64,000 nt of DNA from Bacteroidota bacterium (GCA_023251435.1 JAHEYU010000028.1:1-64000), one strand, 5' to 3'. Counted from the first letter of the stretch, positions 52,501 through 62,281 are shown. Notes: a model not told the origin generated them from the sequence alone. Numbers and translations: made by a program.

Positions 52501-54557
52501 TGGGCGCTGATTTTCTTTAAAACAATTTGTTCTGATTCTTTGGCTACCACCATATCGAAAAAATCTTTAAGGTTGGTATATTCTGCGGGCAAGAACATGG
52601 GTTTATCGATAGAAAAGCGCATGTTCACAACAATCCGTTTGTCCATTTGACCAATGGCATAACTGAATTTTCCATTTTTATCGCCAAGAACAATGCTCGC
52701 GCCTTTTGGGAGTTCTTCCACCTGGTAACCTTCAGGAATGGTTAAGTTGAGACGGTAGGTCTCGGAAAACGGAGCGCCAAAATCTACTGGGTACTCGCGG
52801 GATGGAGACGAAAACGGATTTTTTTGCAGTTTGCCGCTCACTATCGGGTTGATGTATAGAATAGAAGCCTCATCCTCCGATCCGCCATCCAAAATAACAT
52901 TGTATTTTTTCTCAACCGGTAAGTAAAGGCTTTCGAGGCAGTTGTAGGTATAGTTGGTGTATTCTATTCCGTCTGAATTATTTTTAACGGTTTCGAATTG
53001 GGCCTGCGGTCCGCCGGCTTTTTTCACTTCCTGACGAAAGTTGTAGGCATTTAACCCGGATATGCGTGATATAATTTCTCCTGAAAGGTTTCCTTCTTTC
53101 ATTTCGAGTGATACTGATGTGTTGATTGTTGAAGTGGGATTGGTAGTTGCCACGTGTTCAGTACCATCTTTTCTCAGCAGGATACCATTCCCGTTCAGGC
53201 AGCGGAAAGGAAGTTGTCCGGCCGGAAGTAACGGATCGGTGACATCCATTAATACAGGTTTATCGTCGATCATTGCTTTTACGATCAGGTAGTTGCAGTC
53301 GCTCAGCGAAGCATGTACAGGCGATATTAATCCGTGGTCGCGTGTACTCAGGATAACCGGATCGGCCGCAATCCCGGCTTTTTGGAGCATGACCGCCAGC
53401 AACATGTTTAGATCGGCCGAATTGCCCGATTTGTCGCTGTAAGTTTTCCGCAGCGATTTGGCTGGCATGTATGATTTTATATTGTCCCATTTTACGGCCG
53501 ACTGAATATGGCTGTAAACAGCAACAGCTTTTTCCATTGGTGTCGGTTTTCCTGAAATCAGATTTTTCACATCTTCTTCCGTGAAATTTCCACTTCTGAG
53601 TTGTCCGCCAAAATCTTCATCGCTCAATAAATCATTGCCAATGATGTTCCACGAGTTGGTATAGTTTTTATATTCTCCGCCTATCCTCGAAAAATCTGTA
53701 CTGGCCAATTCAAACTTCATGCGGGTTGTATAGTTTTCAAGTGTGGTAAGGTAAGGCTCAACTTTCATAGCAGGTACTTCTTTCGCGGTATAGTTATACC
53801 TGTGAGCCAGGTAAGTAATGGTTTGAATTACTTTTTCCCGCTGGCCACCTCCCGAAATTACTCTGCCCGAAGTTTCGTAAGTTGCGGTGTAATTGATGTT
53901 TTCGTTTTGCGTGGTATGATCTTGCGAGTTTAAGGTATGATAGCCCAGCGATGAATGGTTGTATCTAAAATATTCGGGATAAACAACATCGTATTGGCTC
54001 CATTTTACCGGGATGGAATATTGAAACTTCCAGGTCCGTAAATTCCATAGCAAGGGCGAGCTAATGCTATATTTCAGATCAATTACCGATCCAACTTTTA
54101 CCGATGGCATTGATAGCCTTGCTGCTTCCCAGTATTTGTTCTCCCTTTCTTTAAATATGGATTCTTTTTTCAGGTCAGTTTTTTGGATTTTCTCCCCTTC
54201 AAGATTAAAAGTTACGCCAACTACCGAACTGAGGTCTTCCCGCGACAGTCCTGAAGAATATAGCGGAATAGTAAAGTTGCCCCATTCAGTAGCGCTTTGT
54301 TTCAATATTTTCACCCGCAGAAACCGTTCAAAAGTCAGCATAAATCGCTTCGCTCCAACATCGTACTTTACCAGCGACTGGCCATCGTCGAACAGTATTA
54401 CCGCAGCGGCAGCGGTGTCGGGCTCGTAAACGGTCATCCGGAGTTCTTCGTCGGTAACTTTGCCAAATTTTACTTTTGGGGCTTCTTGTGCCGAAATGCG
54501 GGAAACAGATAAACAAGATAAAAGAGCGAAAATGAAAAATTTGAGGCATGTTTTCAT
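52497..54557 (-). CDS. DUF3857 / transglutaminase-like protein lacking catalytic Cys and His
   Basis: 686 residues, same layout as the neighbour. N-terminal signal peptide (ISAQ at 21-24). In the transglutaminase-like core the Cys position is Ser (KSGNSADLNM, S380) and the His position is Asn (SDCNYLIVK, N422), while the Asp is kept in VLMDVTDP (D438). It therefore looks catalytically dead. First of a two-gene unit with the apparently active paralogue, so a regulatory or scaffold role is likely. The alignment was by eye. Confidence 0.8.
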   Translation of the reverse strand: MKTCLKFFIFALLSCLSVSRISAQEAPKVKFGKVTDEELRMTVYEPDTAAAAVILFDDGQSLVKYDVGAKRFMLTFERFLRVKILKQSATEWGNFTIPLYSSGLSREDLSSVVGVTFNLEGEKIQKTDLKKESIFKERENKYWEAARLSMPSVKVGSVIDLKYSISSPLLWNLRTWKFQYSIPVKWSQYDVVYPEYFRYNHSSLGYHTLNSQDHTTQNENINYTATYETSGRVISGGGQREKVIQTITYLAHRYNYTAKEVPAMKVEPYLTTLENYTTRMKFELASTDFSRIGGEYKNYTNSWNIIGNDLLSDEDFGGQLRSGNFTEEDVKNLISGKPTPMEKAVAVYSHIQSAVKWDNIKSYMPAKSLRKTYSDKSGNSADLNMLLAVMLQKAGIAADPVILSTRDHGLISPVHASLSDCNYLIVKAMIDDKPVLMDVTDPLLPAGQLPFRCLNGNGILLRKDGTEHVATTNPTSTINTSVSLEMKEGNLSGEIISRISGLNAYNFRQEVKKAGGPQAQFETVKNNSDGIEYTNYTYNCLESLYLPVEKKYNVILDGGSEDEASILYINPIVSGKLQKNPFSSPSREYPVDFGAPFSETYRLNLTIPEGYQVEELPKGASIVLGDKNGKFSYAIGQMDKRIVVNMRFSIDKPMFLPAEYTNLKDFFDMVVAKESEQIVLKKISAQ

Positions 54558-54690
54558 GGCAGGTCGAATAGTTATGGTTGATTTTTGTCAGAGGTTTTTT
54601 GCTTATGCAAGGTATAAACAAAAAATGATTATGTATATACAAAGGATTGTTTTTTTGCTGGAAAAATTATGATGGGTCAGGAGTGGGTGA

Positions 54691-54877
54691 ATATCTTTAT
54701 TAATTGCGAGCATTCGTTTTCAAGAACCCCAGAAACAATCACGGTTTTGTGGGCACGGGCAATAATCCGGTTTTGTGAAATTACCATAGCTCCAATTGGG
54801 ATTTAGCCTTCCCTGAAAGCCTTTTTATCTTCCTGAATTGCCTGCCGCATAAAATATTCGTCGTTAAAAAGTTTTAT
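54691..54877 (-). pseudogene. tadA relic, internally deleted
   Basis: Reads, in minus-strand order, KLFNDEYFMRQAIQEDKKAF, stop, IPIGAMVISQNRIIARAH, then VLENECSQLIK. These match residues 2-21, 26-43 and 129-138 of the intact TadA at 50068-50508. The start ATG has become ATA, a Glu codon has become TAA, and the middle carrying HAE and PCVMC is missing. It cannot make a deaminase. Confidence 0.88.
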
Positions 54878-55031
54878 CGGTTGAAGGTAAAAAGTTGAAA
54901 GGCGAAAGTAAGAAGAAATGGGGAAAAAGTAGTCTTGCAAGAAATTGTGGAAATCAGACATTCAAATCTGTTGAGAAACATAAATATCACAAATGCGAAA
55001 AACATACATTTGATAAACAAAAACCAACACA

Positions 55032-55478
55032 ATGCAAACATTCATTAAAACCCTTCTAATCCTAACTTTTATCTTCTTAGTAACAACCTCTGGAACTCCA
55101 GTCAAACAGAATCCGATATACGGAACGTGGAAAATTACTTCGGGAAAGCATGATGGAACCAAAGCTCCGCAATATATGATGGATCGGATCCAGTTATTCA
55201 ATAGCGACAATACTTTTAAATCATTGATTAATAGAGCTGATGGGAAACAGAGTTTGTCTAATTGGGGAAATTTTTATCTGATAAACGATTCGACTATGGT
55301 AACCTACCATAAAGATTACAACGGGAAATTGGATAACATCGCCAATACCTATCATTTTCATGTAAGGAATGATTCCCTGCATTTTTATGGATTTTATTTA
55401 CGACAAATGCCGGGAAATCCTTCGGTACGTGTTAAAGTGTTTATTGACGAGTGGTGGGTAAAAGCAAACAAAAAATAG
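55032..55478 (+). CDS. Small exported protein, lipocalin-like (DUF4488-like)
   Basis: 148 residues. Hydrophobic N-terminal segment (LLILTFIFLVTTSG), then GTWKITSGKHDGTKAPQ and a beta-rich body ending DEWWVKANKK. This is a lipocalin-like pattern common in Bacteroidota. Function unknown. It is convergent with the lipocalin-like lipoprotein downstream. Confidence 0.6.
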   Translation: MQTFIKTLLILTFIFLVTTSGTPVKQNPIYGTWKITSGKHDGTKAPQYMMDRIQLFNSDNTFKSLINRADGKQSLSNWGNFYLINDSTMVTYHKDYNGKLDNIANTYHFHVRNDSLHFYGFYLRQMPGNPSVRVKVFIDEWWVKANKK

Positions 55479-55491
55479 TCTTTCCTTTTGA

Positions 55492-55914
55492 TTACTTTTT
55501 TCTGAAGGTGTTAACAATACTCATCTTTCCATCTGGGCTTGTCCGGGTTAAAACAAGTAGTTCGTTCTTCATTTCGTAAATGTAATCAACATCAATAGGC
55601 TGACCATTAATTTTCAGGGTTATGATTAACTTATTTTCGGTAAGTTTCCAGGTTCCTTCGTAGGTATCCAAAGTCCCCGAGCCCGACATGTTGCTGGTCT
55701 GCTTGAATTTCCCGTCGTTCGCAAAATAAAAATCGGTAACAGCACTTCCGTTTTTAATTTCAGCTTCCATAACCTTTTGTGTTCCATCGGGGGTAAGATA
55801 CGTTAGATCAACTATTCCCCATGTGCCTTCGAGGTTTATTCCCTGTTCATTTTCTTTTGAACAGCAAATAGAGAAACCCATTGCAACAATACAAATCAGG
55901 AGAAGTGTTTTCAT
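55492..55914 (-). CDS. Lipocalin-like lipoprotein
   Basis: 140 residues. Lipobox with adjacent Cys (GFSICCSKE). LEGTWGIVDLTYLTPDGTQKV, then YEGTWKLTENKLIITLKING and TFRKK at the end are the lipocalin-like strands. Ligand unknown. Confidence 0.7.
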   Translation of the reverse strand: MKTLLLICIVAMGFSICCSKENEQGINLEGTWGIVDLTYLTPDGTQKVMEAEIKNGSAVTDFYFANDGKFKQTSNMSGSGTLDTYEGTWKLTENKLIITLKINGQPIDVDYIYEMKNELLVLTRTSPDGKMSIVNTFRKK

Positions 55915-56010
55915 GATTATATGATTTAAGGTTTAATGGCTATACGAGTTTTCAAGTGAAGAGTTGACTATTCTTTTTCAATTTAACCGAAGTGCACATA
56001 GGATTTTTTT

Positions 56011-56018
56011 TACATTTG
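56011..56018 (+). promoter_or_regulatory. Possible -7 box (TACATTTG)
   Basis: TAnnTTTG match about 100 bases before the DUF1593 gene; no clear -33 element. Confidence 0.3.
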
Positions 56019-56120
56019 GGAGTGCATTGTTCAAAAAGGTTTTTGAGGGGAATATACCATTCTATGCATGGCTTGCAAACAATAATTTTACGCGAAATGT
56101 AAATCTTTAAAAAAGTAAAC

Positions 56121-57158
56121 ATGATTAGAATATTTCTACTAATTGGATTCAGCTTTATTTTTTTTGTTTCTTGTAAAGCAAGGAATAATCCAAGGGTATT
56201 TATTTTCACAGATATTAATATTGATGCCGGAGATCCAGATGATCGTCAATCATTGGTTCATTTGTTATGGTACTCTAATGAATTACAAATAGAAGGAATT
56301 GTTGCTGATCGATGGAATGCTAGAAGTGTAGAGGCTTGCAAACTTGCAATTGGTGCCTATGGCGATGATTATCAAAAATTATCGTTTATCAAACAAAAAT
56401 ATCCGACCCCGGAAAATCTTGTTAAACTCGTTGCAAATAATACAGATGAATCTTTTAAATTATTCGCTAACGCAGTATCAGATAAAAGTAGTCCCTTAAA
56501 TGTTCTTGTTTGGGGAAATATGGAGAGCCTAAGTAAAATATTATTGGCACACCCAGAATATTCCAATAATATAAGACTAATTACCATCGGAACCGGATTA
56601 ATGCTTGAGGATGATATAAAAGATATGCCCAAAGATTGGGAAAAATCAAAACCTTGTGAGCAACTTAATTGGAATGGATTTGGAAGAAATGCTATTTATT
56701 ACAATCCTCAATTCAATAAAATGTGGTGGCTCGAAATCAACTGGACATATTCAGGAATGTTTATTGGAGATGAACCTAAAGTAATGTTTAACGAGCTTTC
56801 TAAGTATGGTAATATGGGGAAGCATATCAAGGATGTAGTGAAATATGAAGACTGGGCGCAGTATTTTAGAGTTGGAGACACCCCCTCTGTGTTGTATCTG
56901 TTAGACCCTAATCATGAATTAGATGATCCTACACAAAGCAGTTGGGCAGGAAAATTTGTAAAACCATTTCCTAATCTAAAACCCAATTATTATACTGACT
57001 ACAGTGGTTCACAAGAATGGGATTATTTAAACCCTTGTAATACCTGGGAAAATCATAAATTTGTCAGAGATGAAGCGACAAAGACACTTTTAAATAGAAG
57101 ATCGGAGATGTACCATGCATTAATTGAAAAGCTTAATTTGATTTACCCGAATAACTAA
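56121..57158 (+). CDS. DUF1593 / nucleoside hydrolase-like exported lipoprotein
   Basis: 345 residues. Signal peptide with lipobox (FVSCKA). N-terminal motif FTDINIDAGDPDDRQSLVHLL resembles DUF1593 proteins (nucleoside hydrolase-like fold, Asp cluster). Long AT-rich codons compared with neighbours suggest later gain. Related proteins occur near glycan-degrading genes, but none lies here. Substrate unknown. Confidence 0.75.
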   Translation: MIRIFLLIGFSFIFFVSCKARNNPRVFIFTDINIDAGDPDDRQSLVHLLWYSNELQIEGIVADRWNARSVEACKLAIGAYGDDYQKLSFIKQKYPTPENLVKLVANNTDESFKLFANAVSDKSSPLNVLVWGNMESLSKILLAHPEYSNNIRLITIGTGLMLEDDIKDMPKDWEKSKPCEQLNWNGFGRNAIYYNPQFNKMWWLEINWTYSGMFIGDEPKVMFNELSKYGNMGKHIKDVVKYEDWAQYFRVGDTPSVLYLLDPNHELDDPTQSSWAGKFVKPFPNLKPNYYTDYSGSQEWDYLNPCNTWENHKFVRDEATKTLLNRRSEMYHALIEKLNLIYPNN

Positions 57159-57267
57159 AGCCCAATATATAACAAAAACTATATATCAATTACGGGTTCG
57201 ATGCCCATAACAAAGTCCTCAGCCCTTAATAGCATCGAAGCATGTCAAAGGTTTTTAATCTTCCTGA

Positions 57268-57321
57268 TCTGACATTTCCCAGCCAATTATTCCAAAAAAT
57301 CACTAATTTTTGCAGCAAATA
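57268..57321 (+). repeat. Copy 1 of a 54-bp duplication of the aspS upstream region
   Basis: Near-identical to 57700-57753: TCTGACATTTCCCAGCCAAT... AATTTTTGCAGCAAATA. The two copies flank the broken mazE-like gene, 432 bases apart. Confidence 0.85.
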
Positions 57322-57386
57322 TATGTTATTACTTTAGTTCACTACATTTGCTCAATGTCAATGGTTTTAGTTAAAAATGTTTGAAC

Positions 57387-57644
57387 ATGGATGCAAATAT
57401 CATTAAAGTTGGCAATAGCCGCGGCATTATACTTCCTGTTGCTTTGCTGAAAGAGTTGAAGCTCTCGACATAGTCAACCGTTCGCAATGAGGTCGAAAAA
57501 GGGGCAATCGAGATCCGTCCGGGTGCAAGGCAGGGATGGGAAGAGGCAGCATTAAGAATGCATCAAAACGGTGACGATAAGCAGTTGATCCCTGAAGTCT
57601 TCGAGGACGAAACTATGGAGTGTTTCAGGAATGATCAGGATTGA
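57387..57644 (+). pseudogene. MazE/AbrB-type antitoxin gene with in-frame amber stop
   Basis: Reading ATG at 57387 gives MDANIIKVGNSRGIILPVAL, LKELKLST, then TAG (57471-57473), then STVRNEVEKGAIEIRPGARQG and LIPEVFEDET. The frame continues cleanly to TGA at 57644, so a single point change (likely TCG or similar to TAG) broke it. Sequence patterns match chromosomal MazE-like antitoxins (...DDKLLIPDVFEDE...). No toxin gene follows. Confidence 0.85.
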
Positions 57645-57699
57645 TCACTCAACAATGATCCTGAAGTATAATTACTATTCTCTGTATCTTTCTATGCTT

Positions 57700-57753
57700 A
57701 TCTGACTTTTCCCCGCCAATTATTCCAAAAACTGCTTATTTTTGCAGCAAATA
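57700..57753 (+). promoter_or_regulatory. aspS promoter inside copy 2 of the 54-bp duplication
   Basis: Copy 2 of the repeat. Its -7 box TATTTTTG is at 57737-57744, 23 bases before the aspS ATG. Copy 1 has an extra base in the box (TAATTTTTG), so copy 2 is likely the working promoter. Confidence 0.65.
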
Positions 57754-57767
57754 AAACAGATACAAAT

Positions 57768-59525
57768 ATGTACAGAACACATACATGCGGCGAAATCCGC
57801 ATCAATCATCAGGGTTCGGAAGTAACCCTTGCAGGCTGGGTTCAGCGCGTTCGTAACCTGGGTGGAATGACTTTTATTGATCTTCGCGACCGTTATGGCA
57901 TTACACAATTGGTTTTCGATGAAAAAACCGAGCAAGCTGTGGCTGAATTAGGTAACCAACTTGGGCGCGAGTATGTGGTTCAGGCTACCGGAACCGTTCG
58001 CGAACGCAGCAGCAAAAACAAAAATATCCCCACCGGCGAAGTCGAACTGGCTGTAACAGCATTAAATATCCTGAATAGCTCGGAAACTCCACCGTTTACC
58101 ATTGAAGACGAAAGCGATGGCGGCGACGAAATCCGTATGAAATACCGTTACCTCGATTTGCGCCGTGCCCCTGTTCGCGATACGCTTATTTTGCGTTCGA
58201 AAATGGCATTCGCAACCCGCACCTATCTCGATGGTCAAAATTTCATTGAAACCGAAACTCCGGTTCTGATTAAATCGACTCCGGAAGGCGCACGCGATTT
58301 TGTGGTTCCATCGCGCATGAATCCTGGTGAATTTTACGCTTTGCCACAATCGCCGCAACAATTAAAACAATTGCTGATGGTGGCAGGTTTCGACCGCTAT
58401 TACCAGATTGTGAAATGTTTCCGCGACGAAGATTTGCGTGCCGACCGTCAACCCGAATTTACCCAGATCGACTGCGAAATGTCGTTCGTAGAGCAGGAAG
58501 ATGTGTTGAACATGTTCGAAGGTTTGACCAAATATTTGTTCAAGCAAATTAAAGGAATTGATATTACTGAATTTCCGCGCATGGCCTACTCCGAAGCGAT
58601 GGAAAGCTACGGCTCGGACAAACCTGATATTCGTTTCGGAATGAAGATAAAAAACCTGACCGATTTGGTAAAAGGCAAAGGATTTCCGGTATTCGACGAT
58701 GCCGAATTTATCGGTGGAATTTGTGCCGAAGGTTGCTCTGAATATACCCGTAAACAGACTGATGCCCTGACCGAATGGGTAAAACGTCCGCAGATTGGCG
58801 CCAAAGGTTTGGTTTACGTGAAAGTGAATACCGATGGTACAATCAAATCTTCAGTCGATAAATTTTATTCTTTGGAAGAGCTTCAGAAATGGGTTGAGGT
58901 GTTCGGAGCAAAACCGGGCGACTTGCTGTTAATACTTTCAGGAGCAAAAGAAAAAATGCTGAAAGCCATTGGCGACATGCGTCTGGAAATGGCTAATCAA
59001 TTGGGATTACGCGACAAAAACGTGTTCCAGCCATTGTGGGTGGTTGATTTTCCTTTGCTCGAATGGGACGAAGATACAGCCCGTTTTTATGCGATGCACC
59101 ATCCGTTTACCGCTCCAAAACCTGAAGATATTCCGTTGCTCGATACCAATCCGGGAGCAGTTCGTGCCAATGCCTACGATTTGGTTATTAATGGTGTAGA
59201 AATTGGAGGTGGTTCGGTTCGTATTTTCGACAAAGCACTTCAGGCAAGAATGTTTGGTTTACTTGGGTTTTCGCCTGAACAGGCCGAATACCAATTTGGC
59301 TTCCTGATGAATGCCTTCAAATTTGGAGCGCCACCACATGCCGGAATTGCCTTCGGATTCGACCGTTTGACCTCCATGTTTGCCGGACTGGACAGTATCC
59401 GCGACACCATTGCTTTCCCGAAGAACAACTCAGGCAGAGATGTGATGATGGACAGTCCATCAACCATTTCTCCGGAACAATTGGACGAATTAAATTTGCT
59501 GGTGAATTTGAAAGAAAAAAAATAA
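57768..59525 (+). CDS. aspS: Aspartyl-tRNA synthetase
   Basis: 585 residues. N-terminal OB anticodon-binding domain (about 1-105), class II motif 1, motif 2 ([18 protein letters not shown]), the bacterial GAD-like insert, motif 3 ([15 protein letters not shown]). Charges tRNA-Asp, possibly also tRNA-Asn in species lacking AsnRS. Starts at ATG 57768 in the usual [11 protein letters not shown]. Confidence 0.96.
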   Translation: MYRTHTCGEIRINHQGSEVTLAGWVQRVRNLGGMTFIDLRDRYGITQLVFDEKTEQAVAELGNQLGREYVVQATGTVRERSSKNKNIPTGEVELAVTALNILNSSETPPFTIEDESDGGDEIRMKYRYLDLRRAPVRDTLILRSKMAFATRTYLDGQNFIETETPVLIKSTPEGARDFVVPSRMNPGEFYALPQSPQQLKQLLMVAGFDRYYQIVKCFRDEDLRADRQPEFTQIDCEMSFVEQEDVLNMFEGLTKYLFKQIKGIDITEFPRMAYSEAMESYGSDKPDIRFGMKIKNLTDLVKGKGFPVFDDAEFIGGICAEGCSEYTRKQTDALTEWVKRPQIGAKGLVYVKVNTDGTIKSSVDKFYSLEELQKWVEVFGAKPGDLLLILSGAKEKMLKAIGDMRLEMANQLGLRDKNVFQPLWVVDFPLLEWDEDTARFYAMHHPFTAPKPEDIPLLDTNPGAVRANAYDLVINGVEIGGGSVRIFDKALQARMFGLLGFSPEQAEYQFGFLMNAFKFGAPPHAGIAFGFDRLTSMFAGLDSIRDTIAFPKNNSGRDVMMDSPSTISPEQLDELNLLVNLKEKK

Positions 59526-59538
59526 TACCACCTTTTTG

Positions 59539-60615
59539 ATGGGTATCATTCTAAAACATATCTGGATGGTCAGCATTTGGGCAATTGTCCCATTTGCTAA
59601 CCCGCCAGATTTTTTTTTGATGATTGGACCGACGAATGGGTTCAATGAAAATTACCTCTTTGCTCTTGTAATTCTTGTTGCAGTTCTTGTTTTCGTTGCT
59701 CTTTACCTTGCTTTTTTATTAAGAAAATCATGGAAAGCAGAAAAGAAGATCAGCGCTCAGACAGAACGGATACTTGACCAGAAAATTAAGCTGGACACCT
59801 CTGTAAAACAACTTAACAGTGTTATTTCGAATCTTGAAAGTGCCAATTACCGGCTTAAAGAAACAAATCTAGGTTTAGTGGAGGCCAGAACAAAGGCAGA
59901 GGAATCAGACAAACTTAAGTCGGTATTTCTGGCGAATGTTTCGAATGAAATACGCACCCCCCTGAATTCAATTGTTGGATTTTCGTCGTTATTGAATGAT
60001 CCGGAAATTGATAATCCGGAGAAGAAAATGTACATCGATTTAATTGAATCAAATACCGAATCGCTTCTGGTTCTGATTGATGAGATACTTGATCTTTCGA
60101 AGATTGAAGCGCAACAAATTATACTAAAAAAACAGGAGTTTAGCCTTGATATCCTTTTTTCTGAATTGTTTCAGGTGTTTAGTCACGGCAACATCAATTC
60201 GCGGGCTGAACTTATAATTGGAAATAAAATTCAAGGCAAAGCGCTTTATATAAATTCAGACCGGGGTCGGGTGAAACAAATATTGATCAATTTGCTGTCG
60301 AATGCCTTCAAGTTTACCGATTCGGGAACCATCCAGATGGGCTACCTGTCTTCAAAAACCCGCGAAGTTGTTGTTTATGTGAAGGATACAGGCGTTGGGA
60401 TCAAAAAGGAACAGCATGAAGAAGTTTTTCGCCGTTTCATGAAATTAAGTGAAATATCAGCGCGCAGCTACCGGGGTGCCGGACTGGGTCTGGCTATTAC
60501 GAAAAAACTCGTCGAACTTTTGGGAGGAAAAATCTGGGTTGAATCAGAACCCGGCAAAGGCTCAACTTTCTTTTTTACACTTCAGGGCTGTACCCTGAAA
60601 GACCTTCCAGACTAG
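59539..60615 (+). CDS. Histidine kinase-like protein lacking the phospho-acceptor His
   Basis: About 358 residues. One transmembrane helix (about 40-62), a coiled coil, a HisKA-like dimerisation domain and a HATPase domain. The H-box reads FLANVSNEIRTPLNSIVG: the His that is normally phosphorylated is Asn (codon AAT, residue 136 from the ATG at 59539). The kinase half is otherwise normal: N box (ILINLLSNAFKFTDSG), G1 (DTGVGI), G2 (GAGLGLAI). It may be a pseudokinase, a phosphatase-biased sensor or a dead relic. No response regulator adjacent. Confidence 0.88.
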   Translation: MGIILKHIWMVSIWAIVPFANPPDFFLMIGPTNGFNENYLFALVILVAVLVFVALYLAFLLRKSWKAEKKISAQTERILDQKIKLDTSVKQLNSVISNLESANYRLKETNLGLVEARTKAEESDKLKSVFLANVSNEIRTPLNSIVGFSSLLNDPEIDNPEKKMYIDLIESNTESLLVLIDEILDLSKIEAQQIILKKQEFSLDILFSELFQVFSHGNINSRAELIIGNKIQGKALYINSDRGRVKQILINLLSNAFKFTDSGTIQMGYLSSKTREVVVYVKDTGVGIKKEQHEEVFRRFMKLSEISARSYRGAGLGLAITKKLVELLGGKIWVESEPGKGSTFFFTLQGCTLKDLPD

Positions 60616-60917
60616 AAAAAACCAAGTTCCAAACGGGCTTCCTCGCTCATCATCGATTTGTCCCACGGCGGTTCGAAGGTGAGTTCAACATCGGCTTCAG
60701 TAATGCTATCAACAGCCAAAGCCGCCTGCCGTACATCTTCCACCAGTATATCAGCAACCGGACAGCCGGGAGCAGTCAGTGTCATTATGATGTTGGCTTT
60801 GTTTGAATCATCAACGTCCACATTATAAATAAGACCCAAATCGTAAATGTTTACCGGTATTTCGGGATCAAATACGTCCTTCAGCCTTTCTATTATCAGG
60901 TCTATCCTTGCATCCAT
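60612..60917 (-). CDS. DUF59 / MIP18-family protein (SufT-like)
   Basis: 101 residues. Conserved PEIPVNIYDLGLIY and MTLTAPGCPVADI with C52, the DUF59 signature of Fe-S assembly factors such as SufT. One-base overlap with sufE, so co-expressed. Its 3' end overlaps the kinase gene by 4 bases convergently. Confidence 0.9.
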   Translation of the reverse strand: MDARIDLIIERLKDVFDPEIPVNIYDLGLIYNVDVDDSNKANIIMTLTAPGCPVADILVEDVRQAALAVDSITEADVELTFEPPWDKSMMSEEARLELGFF

Positions 60918-61351
60918 TATTCGTTCTCCTTTTCTGAAATTCTGTTATATGCAACAGCATAGAGTTTAATTTGTTTGATCATCGCCAGCAAACCATTCGA
61001 CCGGGTGGGCGAAAGGTGTTGTTTCAGTCCAATTTCGTCAACAAAGTAAAGTTCGTTGTTAATGATTTCCTTTGGAGTTTGGTTCGAGACAACGCGCAAC
61101 AATAATGCAACCATTCCTTTCACTATAACGGCATCACTTTCTCCCCGAAAAATGATTTTTCCATCCACAAAATCAGAAACCAACCATACACGCGACTGAC
61201 AGCCTTTGATGATGTATTGATCGATTTTGTCTTTTGGATCCAAATCTTTCAACTCGTTTCCCAGTTCAATCAGGTAACTGTATTTATCCATCCAGTCTTC
61301 GAAAGCCGAAAACTCTTCTATTATCTCCTGCTGTATTTCGTTTATTGTCAT
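60917..61351 (-). CDS. sufE: SufE, cysteine desulfurase partner
   Basis: 144 residues. The sulfur-accepting Cys is C51 in IIKGCQSRVWLVSD. SufE accepts sulfur from SufS and delivers it to the scaffold. The ATG at 61351 is preferred over a TTG three bases earlier. Pairs with the DUF59 gene; SufS and SufBCD are elsewhere. Confidence 0.93.
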   Translation of the reverse strand: MTINEIQQEIIEEFSAFEDWMDKYSYLIELGNELKDLDPKDKIDQYIIKGCQSRVWLVSDFVDGKIIFRGESDAVIVKGMVALLLRVVSNQTPKEIINNELYFVDEIGLKQHLSPTRSNGLLAMIKQIKLYAVAYNRISEKENE

Positions 61352-61616
61352 CAACTAAAGCTTAAAGGATGCAAATGTCGTTATTTTTTTTTATATCCGT
61401 CAACAAAAATCAGTCTTCATCAGGTAAACAAATTGCTAAATCTTTTATGAGCTGCATTTGGGCTTGTATTTTCCTGAAGATTCATTCGCTTTCGCTTACT
61501 CTGTCTAATTTTGAATGATTATAAATTGCAAATAGCGAATAATCTGGCGGGTCAAAATTGTAACTTTAAAGACTAGTTAAGTTAAAATAATCGAATATTA
61601 ATAAAATCATTTAAAC

Positions 61617-62192
61617 ATGGAATCATTAGCAGGATCAAGAACTGAACAAAATCTGTTGAAAGCGTTTGCAGGCGAATCGCAAGCCCGCAACCGGTATGAG
61701 TTTGCAGCAAAAGTTGCACAAAAAGAAGGATTGGAGCAAATTGCTGCCCTCTTTTTGGAAACTGCAGAAAACGAACGGTCACATGCCAAACAGTTTTTCA
61801 AACAATTGGAAGGCCGTATGGTTGAAATTACAGCCACCTATCCGGCCGGAAAGATTGGTACAACACTCGAAAACCTGAAAGCTGCCGCTGACGGCGAACA
61901 AGAAGAATGGACTGAATTGTATCCTGAATTTGCCCGTATTGCCGACGAAGAAGGATTCAAGCGCGTTGCCTTATTGTTCCGCTCGATTGCGAAAATTGAA
62001 AAAGCACACGAGGAACGCTACCGTAAATTGTATCAGAACCTCGAAGAAGGAAAAGTATTTGAGCGCGAAGGAAAAGTAGTATGGAAATGCCGTGTTTGCG
62101 GATTCCTGCACGAATCGGCCAAGCCACCATTGAAATGTCCTGTATGCGAACATTCACAAGCATATTTCGAAATCGAAGCCGATAATTTTTAG
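61617..62192 (+). CDS. Rubrerythrin
   Basis: 191 residues. N-terminal four-helix diiron domain (LKAFAGESQARNRYEFAAKV, ENERSHAKQFFK, AHEERY) and a C-terminal rubredoxin-like knuckle (Cys 158, 161, 174, 177). It reduces H2O2 with NADH-derived electrons in anaerobes. A near-consensus -7 box (TAACTTTA) lies 49-56 bases upstream. Confidence 0.96.
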   Translation: MESLAGSRTEQNLLKAFAGESQARNRYEFAAKVAQKEGLEQIAALFLETAENERSHAKQFFKQLEGRMVEITATYPAGKIGTTLENLKAAADGEQEEWTELYPEFARIADEEGFKRVALLFRSIAKIEKAHEERYRKLYQNLEEGKVFEREGKVVWKCRVCGFLHESAKPPLKCPVCEHSQAYFEIEADNF

Positions 62193-62281
62193 GCGATATC
62201 GGTTTGAATAGAATTTGGAGATTGGAGTTCGCAATTTGCGCCTTCCATATTTTTTAACCTTGCAATTCCATTTTGGAATAT

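Noticed and set aside
54962-55210. Minus-strand 82-codon frame near 55 kb
   Set aside because: It overlaps the start of the exported lipocalin-like gene and has no family pattern.
57159-57260. GGGTTCGATGCCC near 57.2 kb considered as a tRNA T-arm
   Set aside because: No acceptor or anticodon arm can be drawn around it.
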